DNA of 6,984 nucleotides from an uncultured Alphaproteobacteria bacterium (GTDB lineage: Bacteria > Pseudomonadota > Alphaproteobacteria > Puniceispirillales > Puniceispirillaceae), in contig CAJYBL010000075.1 in assembly GCA_913064995.1 (NCBI GenBank), positions 1 through 6,984 of the forward strand, in the 5' to 3' direction. Below the pieces are notes generated by a model. That model was given only the letters and a program-made list of their open reading frames with translations. It ran no database searches and was not told the origin of the DNA. Each line of letters begins with the position of its first letter. Position 1 is the first letter of the stretch. A program made the translations under genes and the position numbers. Below are positions 1-6,069 of this stretch, piece after piece.

Positions 1-952
1 GACCAAAGGCAATTTGCGCCGCCTGTAATTTTTCGGCAATTTCATCGATTGAATATTGGCTGAAAACCCCATTCATAATGGCATCAAGCGACGCGCGATT
101 TTCAACCCGGTGGACATTGCTGTCAAATTTCGGATTTTGCGGTAAATCGGGCTGGTCAAGAACATCACTACATAGCCGCAGCCATTCGCGCTCATTCTGG
201 ATTGAGATCAACAGCATCCTGTCATCGCCGCAACGATAGGCACCATAAGGCGCAATCGTCGGGTGATGCAACCCGGGACGCCGAATTTCCCGCCCACCAT
301 AATGATGCTGCAGATAGGGAACATTCATCCAATCGGCAAGCGCATGAAATAGCGACACTTCAATGGCGCGGCCTTCGCCAGTTTTTGCGCGAGCCACCAA
401 CGCCTGCAAAATCGCCGCATGCGCAGTCATTCCTGCCGCAATATCACAGATCGAAACGCCAACACGGCCGGGCTCTTCAGGTGCGCCAGTAATCTGTGCC
501 AAGCCAACTTCGGCCTGAACCAAAAAATCATAGGCCTTCATCTGGGCAAAGGGGCCAGACGCGCCATAACCGCTGATATCGCAGGTAATCAATCGCGGAT
601 CGGCCTGCTGCAAATCAGCCATCGAAACGCCAAGACGATCAAGTGCCCCGGGCATTAAATTCTGGATAAACACATCAGCCTTGGACAGCATTTGTTTAAA
701 AATTTTTAGATCACCGGGCTGTTTGAGATCAAGCGCGACCGATTCCTTGCCACGATTAAGCCATACAAAATACGAACTATACCCATTCGCATCAGCGTCA
801 TAGCCGCGGGCAAAATCACCTTCTGGACGTTCAACCTTGATCACCCGCGCACCAGCATCGGCAAGTCTGCTTGCGGCATAAGGCGCGGCAACAGCCTGCT
901 CAAGACTGATCACCAGCAATCCGTCAAGATCACGATTTGAGCCATTCGCCAT
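1..952 (-). CDS. CaiB/BaiF family III CoA-transferase, C-terminus cut by window edge
   Basis: The visible 317 residues are the N-terminal three quarters or so of a family III CoA-transferase, which usually has about 400 residues. Seen: a Rossmann-like start with the family motif around residues 30-42 (ADAGARVIKVERP), the LNRGKESVALDL block at 65-76, a GYGASGP segment at 128-134, and SICDIAAG at 167-174, where Asp170 sits at the position of the catalytic aspartate that forms the acyl anhydride in formyl-CoA transferase and CaiB. The TGEGRAIEVSLFHA segment at 191-204 is also typical. The ATG at 952 is preceded by AGGAG with a 6-base spacer, which fixes the start. It is the last visible gene of the minus-strand operon, 53 bases after the CitE-type lyase. 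Known family members move CoA between succinate and itaconate or mesaconate, or within mesaconyl-CoA; from context I infer a C5-dicarboxylate acceptor. Substrate is not readable from sequence. The left neighbour and C-terminus are outside the window. Confidence 0.93.
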   Translation of the reverse strand, partial: MANGSNRDLDGLLVISLEQAVAAPYAASRLADAGARVIKVERPEGDFARGYDADANGYSSYFVWLNRGKESVALDLKQPGDLKIFKQMLSKADVFIQNLMPGALDRLGVSMADLQQADPRLITCDISGYGASGPFAQMKAYDFLVQAEVGLAQITGAPEEPGRVGVSICDIAAGMTAHAAILQALVARAKTGEGRAIEVSLFHALADWMNVPYLQHHYGGREIRRPGLHHPTIAPYGAYRCGDDRMLLISIQNEREWLRLCSDVLDQPDLPQNPKFDSNVHRVENRASLDAIMNGVFSQYSIDEIAEKLQAAQIAFG

Positions 953-1005
953 TTAACTCTCCTGCAAATTCAGTATTTTGCTGCCATGATCTGGCCAGCA
1001 TTTCA

Positions 1006-1821
1006 TTACGCCAGCGCCTCATAATCACGGATAATCGCCTCGGCACGTTTAATTACTGGTACATCAACCATCGCCCCATCAAGCTGTACCGCTGATGCGC
1101 TATTGGCAGCAGCGGTCATGACGCGCTGCGCCCATTCATAATCGGCATCACTTGGCCGAAACACGGCCTTTGCCGGTGCAATCTGTTTGGGGTGAATTAA
1201 CAGCTTGCCACCAAAGCCCATGTCACGCGCGCGCCGCGCCTCACCAGCGACAATTTCCGCATCATCAAACCGCACCGCGACCCCATCAAGCGGCGATGCC
1301 TTTTGCCCGAGGCGCGATGCAACAACAATCCTACCACGCGCATAGTGAAGCGAATCCCATTGCGGATCAGCCCCGATATCAAGCGAGAAATCTAGATGAC
1401 CAAACGCGCATTGCAGCACTGATGGATGCATCATCATTGCCTCGATTGCGGCCAACCCCAGCGCGCTTTCTACAATTGGGATAATTGGCGTATCCGCACC
1501 AAGCTGTTTGGCAATCACGTCAATATGATCAAACGATTCCGCCTTTGGCAGCATGATCATCTGTGGTGGCATCTTGGCCAAAGCTGCCATGTCTTTGGCA
1601 AACCAGCTTGAGTCAAATCCATTGCAGCGCACGACCAATGGCACCGGCAAATTAGGCCGCGACATAAGGGCGGCATGCGCTGCCGGCTTATCAGCATCAG
1701 CAACCGCATCTTCAAGATCCAGAATCACCGCATCGGCGCCACTGGCGCCGGCCTTTGCCAATAATTCAGGACGATGCCCTGGCACAAATAACGGAACGGA
1801 AAGGGGTTTTGGTGTGGTCAT
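1006..1821 (-). CDS. CitE-like HpcH/HpaI-family acyl-CoA lyase (citramalyl-CoA or malyl-CoA type)
   Basis: This is a 271-residue stand-alone CitE homologue, the usual length for the family, with a TIM-barrel layout. Seen (numbered from the ATG at 1821): LFVPGHRPELL at 11-21, ILDLEDAV at 33-40, Arg65 in VVRCNG, MLPKAES at 90-96, Glu118 in PIVESALGL, Asp144 in FGHLDFSLDIG, and LLIHPKQI at 207-214. Glu118 and Asp144 lie 26 residues apart, the spacing expected for the Mg2+ ligands, and Arg65 matches the carboxylate-binding arginine. No citrate lyase alpha or gamma subunit genes are visible nearby, so a CoA-thioester lyase is more likely than a citrate lyase subunit. Between a hydratase and a CoA-transferase, the best inference is cleavage of citramalyl-CoA to acetyl-CoA and pyruvate; malyl-CoA or beta-methylmalyl-CoA are alternatives. 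An in-frame GTG at 1836 would add five residues; neither start has a good ribosome binding site, and the conserved block begins soon after the ATG. Confidence 0.93.
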   Translation of the reverse strand: MTTPKPLSVPLFVPGHRPELLAKAGASGADAVILDLEDAVADADKPAAHAALMSRPNLPVPLVVRCNGFDSSWFAKDMAALAKMPPQMIMLPKAESFDHIDVIAKQLGADTPIIPIVESALGLAAIEAMMMHPSVLQCAFGHLDFSLDIGADPQWDSLHYARGRIVVASRLGQKASPLDGVAVRFDDAEIVAGEARRARDMGFGGKLLIHPKQIAPAKAVFRPSDADYEWAQRVMTAAANSASAVQLDGAMVDVPVIKRAEAIIRDYEALA

Positions 1822-1844
1822 GGATCTATCTTTCACAATATCGG

Positions 1845-2672
1845 CTAGGGGGTAACGGTGGCTTTCATTGTTATATTGCCATCAGCGCCGCGAACACAGG
1901 CCGCAAGCGTGGTTTTACCGGCATCATCATTTTCAGGTGACGCATCAACCATGATCGGATCGCTACAAACCAATGGCCGAACACCGCGATAGGCCATATG
2001 TTTTGGCAATTTTTTGCCAATGCTGCAGGCCAGATTCAGCATTAATGTCGCCTGCAATGGTCCATGAACTAACAAGCCGCCATGCCCTTCGACATTGGTC
2101 GAATAGGGAAGATCATAGTGAATGCGATGACCATTAAATGTCAGCGCCGAATAGCGAAACAGCATCACGCTATTGGTATCAACCTGCCAACGATGCGCCG
2201 CCACACTGTCGGTGATTGGGTCAAGCGGCGGCGCGGCCGTCACTTCTTCACGATAAACAACATCATGACGTTCGCGCAATTTCAACTGATCCCCAACGGA
2301 AAATTCATGCGTGACCGCAATAAAACATAAATTACCACTTTTACCTGATTTAAAGCTGATATCATCAATGCGGCTTTGCTTTTTGACATGATCGCCAATC
2401 TTGAAATCACCATGAAATTCCAGCCAGCCCCCTGCCCACATCCGGCGTGCATAGGGGATTTCAGGCAGAAAATCACCGCGCTTTGGATGGCCATCAGGGC
2501 CAAGCAGTTCCGGGCTAACCGCCTCGGGCGCCAAACACCAATGCAGCCCGGGAGGCACTTCATTGCCGGTAAAGCAATGGTCGCCAAGCGTGTGCTTAAA
2601 ATGATCAACTATGCGCGCCGTAATCACGTCATCGCTTGACACGCTACTACCGATCCAATCGGAAAAATCCAT
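1845..2672 (-). CDS. Double-hotdog MaoC/FAS1-like enoyl-CoA hydratase (itaconyl-CoA or mesaconyl-C4-CoA hydratase type)
   Basis: The 275-residue protein has the size and layout of two fused hotdog domains. The N-terminal half carries the ARRMWAGG segment (residues 75-82) and a long beta-rich stretch to about 142, typical of the FAS1-like dehydratase domain. The C-terminal half has a hydratase-2-like motif at 173-187, RYSALTFNGHRIHYD, where Asn180 and His185 occupy the usual catalytic Asp/Asn and His positions, then HGPLQATL at 203-210. Itaconyl-CoA hydratase and mesaconyl-C4-CoA hydratase are known members of this type. With the CitE lyase 23 bases downstream and the CoA-transferase after it, I infer hydration of an unsaturated C5-dicarboxylyl-CoA to citramalyl-CoA. 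Which isomer is used cannot be read here; a fungal-type 3-hydroxyacyl thioester dehydratase role is less likely in this context. The ATG at 2672 is chosen over a GTG at 2696 because AAGGAG sits 7 bases before it. Confidence 0.9.
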   Translation of the reverse strand: MDFSDWIGSSVSSDDVITARIVDHFKHTLGDHCFTGNEVPPGLHWCLAPEAVSPELLGPDGHPKRGDFLPEIPYARRMWAGGWLEFHGDFKIGDHVKKQSRIDDISFKSGKSGNLCFIAVTHEFSVGDQLKLRERHDVVYREEVTAAPPLDPITDSVAAHRWQVDTNSVMLFRYSALTFNGHRIHYDLPYSTNVEGHGGLLVHGPLQATLMLNLACSIGKKLPKHMAYRGVRPLVCSDPIMVDASPENDDAGKTTLAACVRGADGNITMKATVTP

Positions 2673-2679
2673 AAATTCA

Positions 2680-2685
2680 CTCCTT
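2680..2685 (-). promoter_or_regulatory. Ribosome binding site deciding the hydratase start
   Basis: On the minus strand this reads AAGGAG, a near-perfect Shine-Dalgarno sequence, 7 bases before the ATG at 2672. It lies inside the extension that a GTG start at 2696 would create, so translation from the ATG is the better choice. Confidence 0.8.
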
Positions 2686-2729
2686 TGCTTGGTCACGCCA
2701 TCATGCCAGATAGTTTATCAGACAACCGG

Positions 2730-4058
2730 CTATCCTTGTAATTTGGCGGCAAGATCAGATGCCGAAACCTGTTCAAGCGCATTTGTCATCGCCCATAATT
2801 CATTGGCCCGATCATCACCGATAAGCGCCTTGGCCTTGGCAAGCAATCTCGTGCCAAGAAGCACCGGATCAATCGGCGACAGCAAATCAAATGATTGGGA
2901 TCGTAATTGACCATCCTTGTGCTTGAGATCAACGCGCGCGGCGCTGTCGGCGATCTGATCATCGCCAATGATCTTAACCCGCTTGGCAAGTGCGGTTAGA
3001 TCGGCATTGTGACACAGGCCATGATCATAGCTTTCATAGGCAGCGAGATCGATGCCCCGAAGCACCATCGCCGCCAAGAACACATAGCTGAATTTTATTT
3101 CAAGGCCGGTTTCAGGCGCCTTTATATCGCAAACATTCAGCCAGCGGGGCGCAATATAAACCTGTATTTCATCAAGATCATCAACCGAAACAGCATCATC
3201 AGCGCATAGCAAAAGCAATGCTTCGATCATTGCGTGGGTTCCATGGCAACAGGCATGAAGCTTGTGGCTGACCGAGGCAAAAAAGAACTGGTCAAAAGAC
3301 CAATCATCAATTGCGGCACTGCCTCCAGCCGCGCCATGATGCGCTGCAAGAAAGCTTTGCGCGCCAGCAAATGCATCGGCGCTGGCGGTAAACCCGCGTT
3401 TTGCAAGGTTGGCCGCCTCAATGCCATTTGCCGCTGCGGCACCAGCATTGAATGGTTTTCCCATCGTACCAAATTGTGATTTCAAGCCCGAGGCGCGCGT
3501 ACTGACAAGCCCCAAAGCCGCACGGGTGGCGGCGCGATCAAGCTGATAAAGGCGCGATGCGGCAATGGTGGCACCAAAGGCGCCCGATGTAGCGGTTTGA
3601 TGAAAGCCAGCATCATAATGATCGCGCCCCAGTACCATGCCAATCCGGCAGGCCGACTCAGCGCCAATCAAAAACGCATCAACGACATCATCAGCCGAAG
3701 CACCAATATCCTCAGCTGCTGCCAAGGCTGCAGGAAAAATCGCCACTGATGGATGGCCAATATAGGCAAAATGCGTATCATCGTAATCCAGCGCATGCGA
3801 AATTGTACCATTTGCAAGCGCCGCAGCGCGCGCTGGTAGCCGTAATTTACTGCCTGTAACCGTCGACTTGGCAACCCCACCTTCCGCAGCAACAAAATCA
3901 CGGATAATGTGAGCCAACGGCTGATCAGCTCCAGCAAGGCTGACCACCATCCAGTCAAATAGTGATAATTCTGCCATCTTGCGGGCGTCTTGCGGCAGTC
4001 GGTCAGGTCCAATTGCGGCAAGGTCAAGCATATGCGGCAGTAAAGCGGCGTCTGACAT
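2730..4058 (-). CDS. MmgE/PrpD-family dehydratase/decarboxylase
   Basis: The 442-residue protein is full length for the MmgE/PrpD family, which includes 2-methylcitrate dehydratase, cis-aconitate decarboxylase (ACOD1/CAD) and iminodisuccinate epimerase. Seen (numbered from the ATG at 4058): LDYDDT at 90-95 with Asp91 and Thr95, GHPS with His102, GFHQT with His153, GKPFNAG with Lys201, SHKLHACCHGTH at 264-275, and KFSY with Tyr325. These line up with the ACOD1 active-site Asp, Thr, His, His, Lys and Tyr, but most are shared across the family, so they show an intact active site without naming the substrate. It is the first gene of the operon, 57 bases before the hydratase. From context it may make itaconate from cis-aconitate or dehydrate citramalate; a propionate methylcitrate role is less likely because no prpB or prpC homologue is visible. 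A TTG at 4073 would add five residues but lacks a ribosome binding site; AGG lies 7 bases before the chosen ATG. Confidence 0.92.
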   Translation of the reverse strand: MSDAALLPHMLDLAAIGPDRLPQDARKMAELSLFDWMVVSLAGADQPLAHIIRDFVAAEGGVAKSTVTGSKLRLPARAAALANGTISHALDYDDTHFAYIGHPSVAIFPAALAAAEDIGASADDVVDAFLIGAESACRIGMVLGRDHYDAGFHQTATSGAFGATIAASRLYQLDRAATRAALGLVSTRASGLKSQFGTMGKPFNAGAAAANGIEAANLAKRGFTASADAFAGAQSFLAAHHGAAGGSAAIDDWSFDQFFFASVSHKLHACCHGTHAMIEALLLLCADDAVSVDDLDEIQVYIAPRWLNVCDIKAPETGLEIKFSYVFLAAMVLRGIDLAAYESYDHGLCHNADLTALAKRVKIIGDDQIADSAARVDLKHKDGQLRSQSFDLLSPIDPVLLGTRLLAKAKALIGDDRANELWAMTNALEQVSASDLAAKLQG

Positions 4059-4086
4059 TGTGAAGCCTATCAAATTATTACCAGGT

Positions 4087-4117
4087 CAAATCATTGCCAA
4101 ATCATTGATCGTCAATG
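4087..4117. promoter_or_regulatory. Candidate operator: tandem direct repeat plus inverted repeat upstream of the operon
   Basis: CAAATCATTG occurs at 4087-4096 and again at 4098-4107, an 11-bp period close to one helical turn. The second copy overlaps a perfect inverted repeat, CATTGA-TCG-TCAATG, at 4103-4117. The cluster lies 29 to 59 bases upstream of the PrpD-family start and so could bind a regulator of the four-gene operon. No convincing -35/-10 pair was found around it and no regulator gene is in the window, so this is only a candidate. The same 197-base spacer (4059-4255) holds an 8-bp direct repeat (GATGCCTC at 4198-4205 and 4221-4228). Confidence 0.3.
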
Positions 4118-4255
4118 GTCGGCCTGCCCAGTCTAACCAAAACCACGGGGCTTTACCAAGAGCCAGATATTACTGTATCGATATCAAATCAGGCGTTGAT
4201 GCCTCGCGGGGGAGGTCGGCGATGCCTCATGGTGATGTGTTTCTAGCAATATGGG

Positions 4256-4717
4256 CTAGTCAGGCATTTTCCAAGTGGCCGTTGCCATGGCTGCAAGTTT
4301 GCCATCGCTGCCCCATAGTCGGCTTTCCATGAAGGATAGCGAACGCCCTTTCTTGATGAAACGGCCCTCAACAATTGCCCGTCCTTTAAGCGCAGGGCGC
4401 AAGTACTGCGTTTTCATTTCAATAGTGATGCCCATCCCAGCGGTTTTATGCAAAAGGTGCCCCATCGAAATATCCATCACCGCTGCAATGATGCCGCCAT
4501 GAAGGGATCCTTGAGGGTTCATCAGCATTTCATTGACCTCAAAGCTGATGCGAAGATGATCTTTTTCAGGATCGGCTGCTTCTGCCGGCAGATAGTCAAA
4601 CTCCAATCCAATAAATTTTGACAGGAAAAAATTTTCAAAGACCTGTTCACTGCTCTTGAGAATAGACTCGATATGATCGCGAACCTGAACTGGATCGATT
4701 TTGCGTATGTTAGTCAA
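4256..4717 (-). CDS. PaaI/4HBT-type hotdog acyl-CoA thioesterase with TTG start
   Basis: The 153-residue protein is a single hotdog domain of the PaaI type, normal length for cytoplasmic thioesterases of this class. Seen: the signature NPQGSLHGGIIAAVMD at 67-82, in which His73-Gly74-Gly75 and Asp82 are the expected active-site and helix residues, followed by an amphipathic core helix and beta strands to GKLAAMATATWK near the C-terminus. Family members hydrolyse small or aryl acyl-CoA esters and often act as housekeeping enzymes that release CoA from dead-end intermediates; I infer such a role beside a CoA-ester pathway. The start is a TTG at 4717 with AGGAG 8 bases before it; the next in-frame ATG is at Met64, far too late, and the ATG at 4740 upstream meets a stop after two codons. 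The gene lies 197 bases upstream of the PrpD operon on the same strand, so it may be co-transcribed or separate. Substrate unknown. Confidence 0.9.
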   Translation of the reverse strand: MTNIRKIDPVQVRDHIESILKSSEQVFENFFLSKFIGLEFDYLPAEAADPEKDHLRISFEVNEMLMNPQGSLHGGIIAAVMDISMGHLLHKTAGMGITIEMKTQYLRPALKGRAIVEGRFIKKGRSLSFMESRLWGSDGKLAAMATATWKMPD

Positions 4718-4725
4718 AATATTAT

Positions 4726-4730
4726 CTCCT
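4726..4730 (-). promoter_or_regulatory. Ribosome binding site supporting a TTG start
   Basis: On the minus strand this reads AGGAG, 8 bases before the TTG at 4717. It is the main evidence that the thioesterase uses a rare TTG initiation codon, since no in-frame ATG or GTG exists at a usable position. Confidence 0.75.
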
Positions 4731-4786
4731 AAGGCGTCATCATTTAAGGGGGCGTGAGTTAAAAATACCTGGGTGGAAGCGGCGCG

Positions 4787-4843
4787 AAAATAAGCTTTGG
4801 CGAAACAACGTGGATTTCGTTATTTGTCTATCTAGCTTATTTT
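4787..4843. repeat. Perfect 10-bp inverted repeat with 37-base loop
   Basis: AAAATAAGCT at 4787-4796 is the exact reverse complement of AGCTTATTTT at 4834-4843. Inside the loop a second small stem is possible (CGAAA at 4801-4805 with TTTCG at 4815-4819). The arms end in A or T runs on both strands, but they are AT-rich and no gene end lies near, so a classical terminator is unlikely. It could be a regulator site or leader structure, 70 to 126 bases upstream of the thioesterase start. Confidence 0.5.
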
Positions 4844-5179
4844 ATCAACGCCGAAAAAATCACGGTGCCAAAGAATTACACTGCCCCAGGCGTTTGTCTA
4901 TAGCGAATTTCAGGTGTCATACCGCTGATTTTCCTATGGATTTTATCATATGGCCGCAGCGTCTAATCGAAGCGAATTTGCGGCGGATACGCCATCAGAA
5001 ACGTTCAGTAAACCAGCTATTTTTTCGAATTTGCACTGGCATTTCCGTTAGCAGGTGCCTAGTCTGGGATATCTCGGGTTGCCAGCAAAACAACAAAGCT
5101 ACCGCGCCCTTTTGCGGTTGGATTCTTGCCCGATTTACACGCAATTATCTTCAAAATAGATTTGTCAAAGAGGTAAACA

Positions 5180-5929
5180 ATGAGCAGTGGCAGTAAGACC
5201 GCCCTTATCACCGGATCCGGTCAAAATATTGGTCGCGGTATCGCCAACCAATTAGCGCTGGCCGGCTTTAACATTATCGTCAATGGCAGCCGCAACCAAG
5301 ACGCCGCCGAAGCCGTTGCCGCTGAGGTGCGTGCGCATGGCGTCGAGGCATTAGTGGCGATGGGTAATGTCGGCATTAAAGCAGAAGCCGAAGCGCTTGC
5401 GAAAGCTGGACTGGATCATTTCGGCAAGATTGATGTTCTGGTTAACAATGCGGCAATTCGCCCGCATGGCCCGTTTTTGGATATGAATGACGATGAGTGG
5501 CAAAAGGTCATGGATGTTGATCTGAACGCTGCAATCTGGCTATCACGTATGATTTTACCTGGCATGATTGATAATGGCTGGGGCCGGATCATCAGCTTTT
5601 CCGGGATGAATGCACAGCGCGGCTATCCGGGAGCCTCGGCAGTCTCGGTTGCGAAACACGCAGTTTGGGGCCTAACCAAAGCATTCGCCGTTGAATTCGG
5701 CATCAACGGCATTACCGCCAATATCATTGCACCGGGCACATTTCCGCCAAATGATGCCGATATTGCAAATGATACGAAATTCTCAGCATTACTAAAGGCA
5801 AACCCGTCAGGCCGGCTTGGCCGTACCGAAGATATCGGCGCTATGGTTGTCTATCTCTGTTCCAAAAATGGCGGTTTTGTAAATGGCCAGATGCTGCAAA
5901 TAAATGGCGGCGTCGTGATGCAATTTTAA
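5180..5929 (+). CDS. SDR-family protein lacking the catalytic Tyr and Ser
   Basis: The 249-residue protein has the length and fold of a classical short-chain dehydrogenase/reductase. Seen: a nucleotide-binding TGSGQNIG at 11-18, NGSR at 35-38 after the second strand (the Arg hints at NADP(H)), NNAA at 89-92, Asn116 in DVDLNAAI, Lys159, and a C-terminal GQMLQINGG at 236-244. Residues 135-164 align with the FabG segment GRIINIGS...YAAAK without a gap. In that alignment Ser is replaced by Gly142 (with Ser141 just before) and Tyr by Val155. The usual Ser-Tyr-Lys chemistry is therefore missing, and a 3-oxoacyl reductase label would be unsafe. Tyr149 is nearby but not in the canonical place. The ATG at 5180 is preceded by AGAGG with a 6-base spacer. 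The gene stands alone on the plus strand, divergent from the thioesterase and convergent with the crotonase gene. Confidence 0.9.
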   Translation: MSSGSKTALITGSGQNIGRGIANQLALAGFNIIVNGSRNQDAAEAVAAEVRAHGVEALVAMGNVGIKAEAEALAKAGLDHFGKIDVLVNNAAIRPHGPFLDMNDDEWQKVMDVDLNAAIWLSRMILPGMIDNGWGRIISFSGMNAQRGYPGASAVSVAKHAVWGLTKAFAVEFGINGITANIIAPGTFPPNDADIANDTKFSALLKANPSGRLGRTEDIGAMVVYLCSKNGGFVNGQMLQINGGVVMQF

Positions 5930-6069
5930 GGATGTTGTCTGGAACAACCCACCCTATTAGTTGACTGTCAATTGCCAATTAACTTGAAAAAGGTCACGCC
6001 GACAATAAGAAGTGACAGTTTTCTTGTGGTGAGCTATTGCCAAATTATCACCAAGGTTAAACCCTGCGA

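Larger units (their letters stand above)
4718..5179. other. Divergent intergenic spacer, no convincing gene
   Basis: These 462 bases separate the minus-strand thioesterase from the plus-strand SDR gene and should hold the promoters and leaders of both. No clear -35/-10 pair was found in either direction. The spacer holds a perfect 10-bp inverted repeat (listed separately) and two short direct repeats: TTTGTCTAT at 4823-4831 and 4893-4901, and AGCGAATTT at 4902-4910 and 4971-4979. One plus-strand frame stays open from 4714 to the stop at 5194-5196. The GTG-started 128-residue product is rich in Cys, Arg, Asn and Gln, has no recognisable domain or ribosome binding site, and runs into the SDR start, so I do not call it a gene. 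Confidence 0.6.

Noticed and set aside
202..658. Two overlapping plus-strand frames opposite the CoA-transferase
   Set aside because: They lie antisense to a clearly recognisable coding region, have low-complexity His/Arg-rich products and no family resemblance.
1152..1484. Plus-strand open frame opposite the CitE-type lyase
   Set aside because: Antisense shadow of a conserved gene; the product is rich in Pro, Gln and His with no domain.
1006..1821. Annotation as citrate lyase beta subunit
   Set aside because: No alpha or gamma subunit or ligase gene is nearby; the neighbours point to a stand-alone acyl-CoA lyase.
3668..4027. Second minus-strand frame inside the PrpD-family gene
   Set aside because: Out-of-frame shadow; the other frame carries all family motifs.
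2730..4058. Annotation as prpD, 2-methylcitrate dehydratase
   Set aside because: No methylcitrate synthase or methylisocitrate lyase accompanies it, and the active-site residues seen are shared by several activities of the family; only the family level is supported.
3979..4332. Plus-strand open frame spanning the spacer before the PrpD-family gene
   Set aside because: Overlaps two conserved minus-strand genes at its ends, has no recognisable domain, and I saw no reason to prefer it to the spacer reading.
5964..6019. ACTGTCA/TGACAGT inverted repeat followed by TTTT between the convergent genes as a terminator
   Set aside because: The 7-bp arms are separated by 42 bases and the T run is only four bases; too weak to call.
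6027..6053. TGGTGA/TCACCA hairpin as a bidirectional terminator
   Set aside because: Only six base pairs with a 15-base loop and no T tract on either strand.
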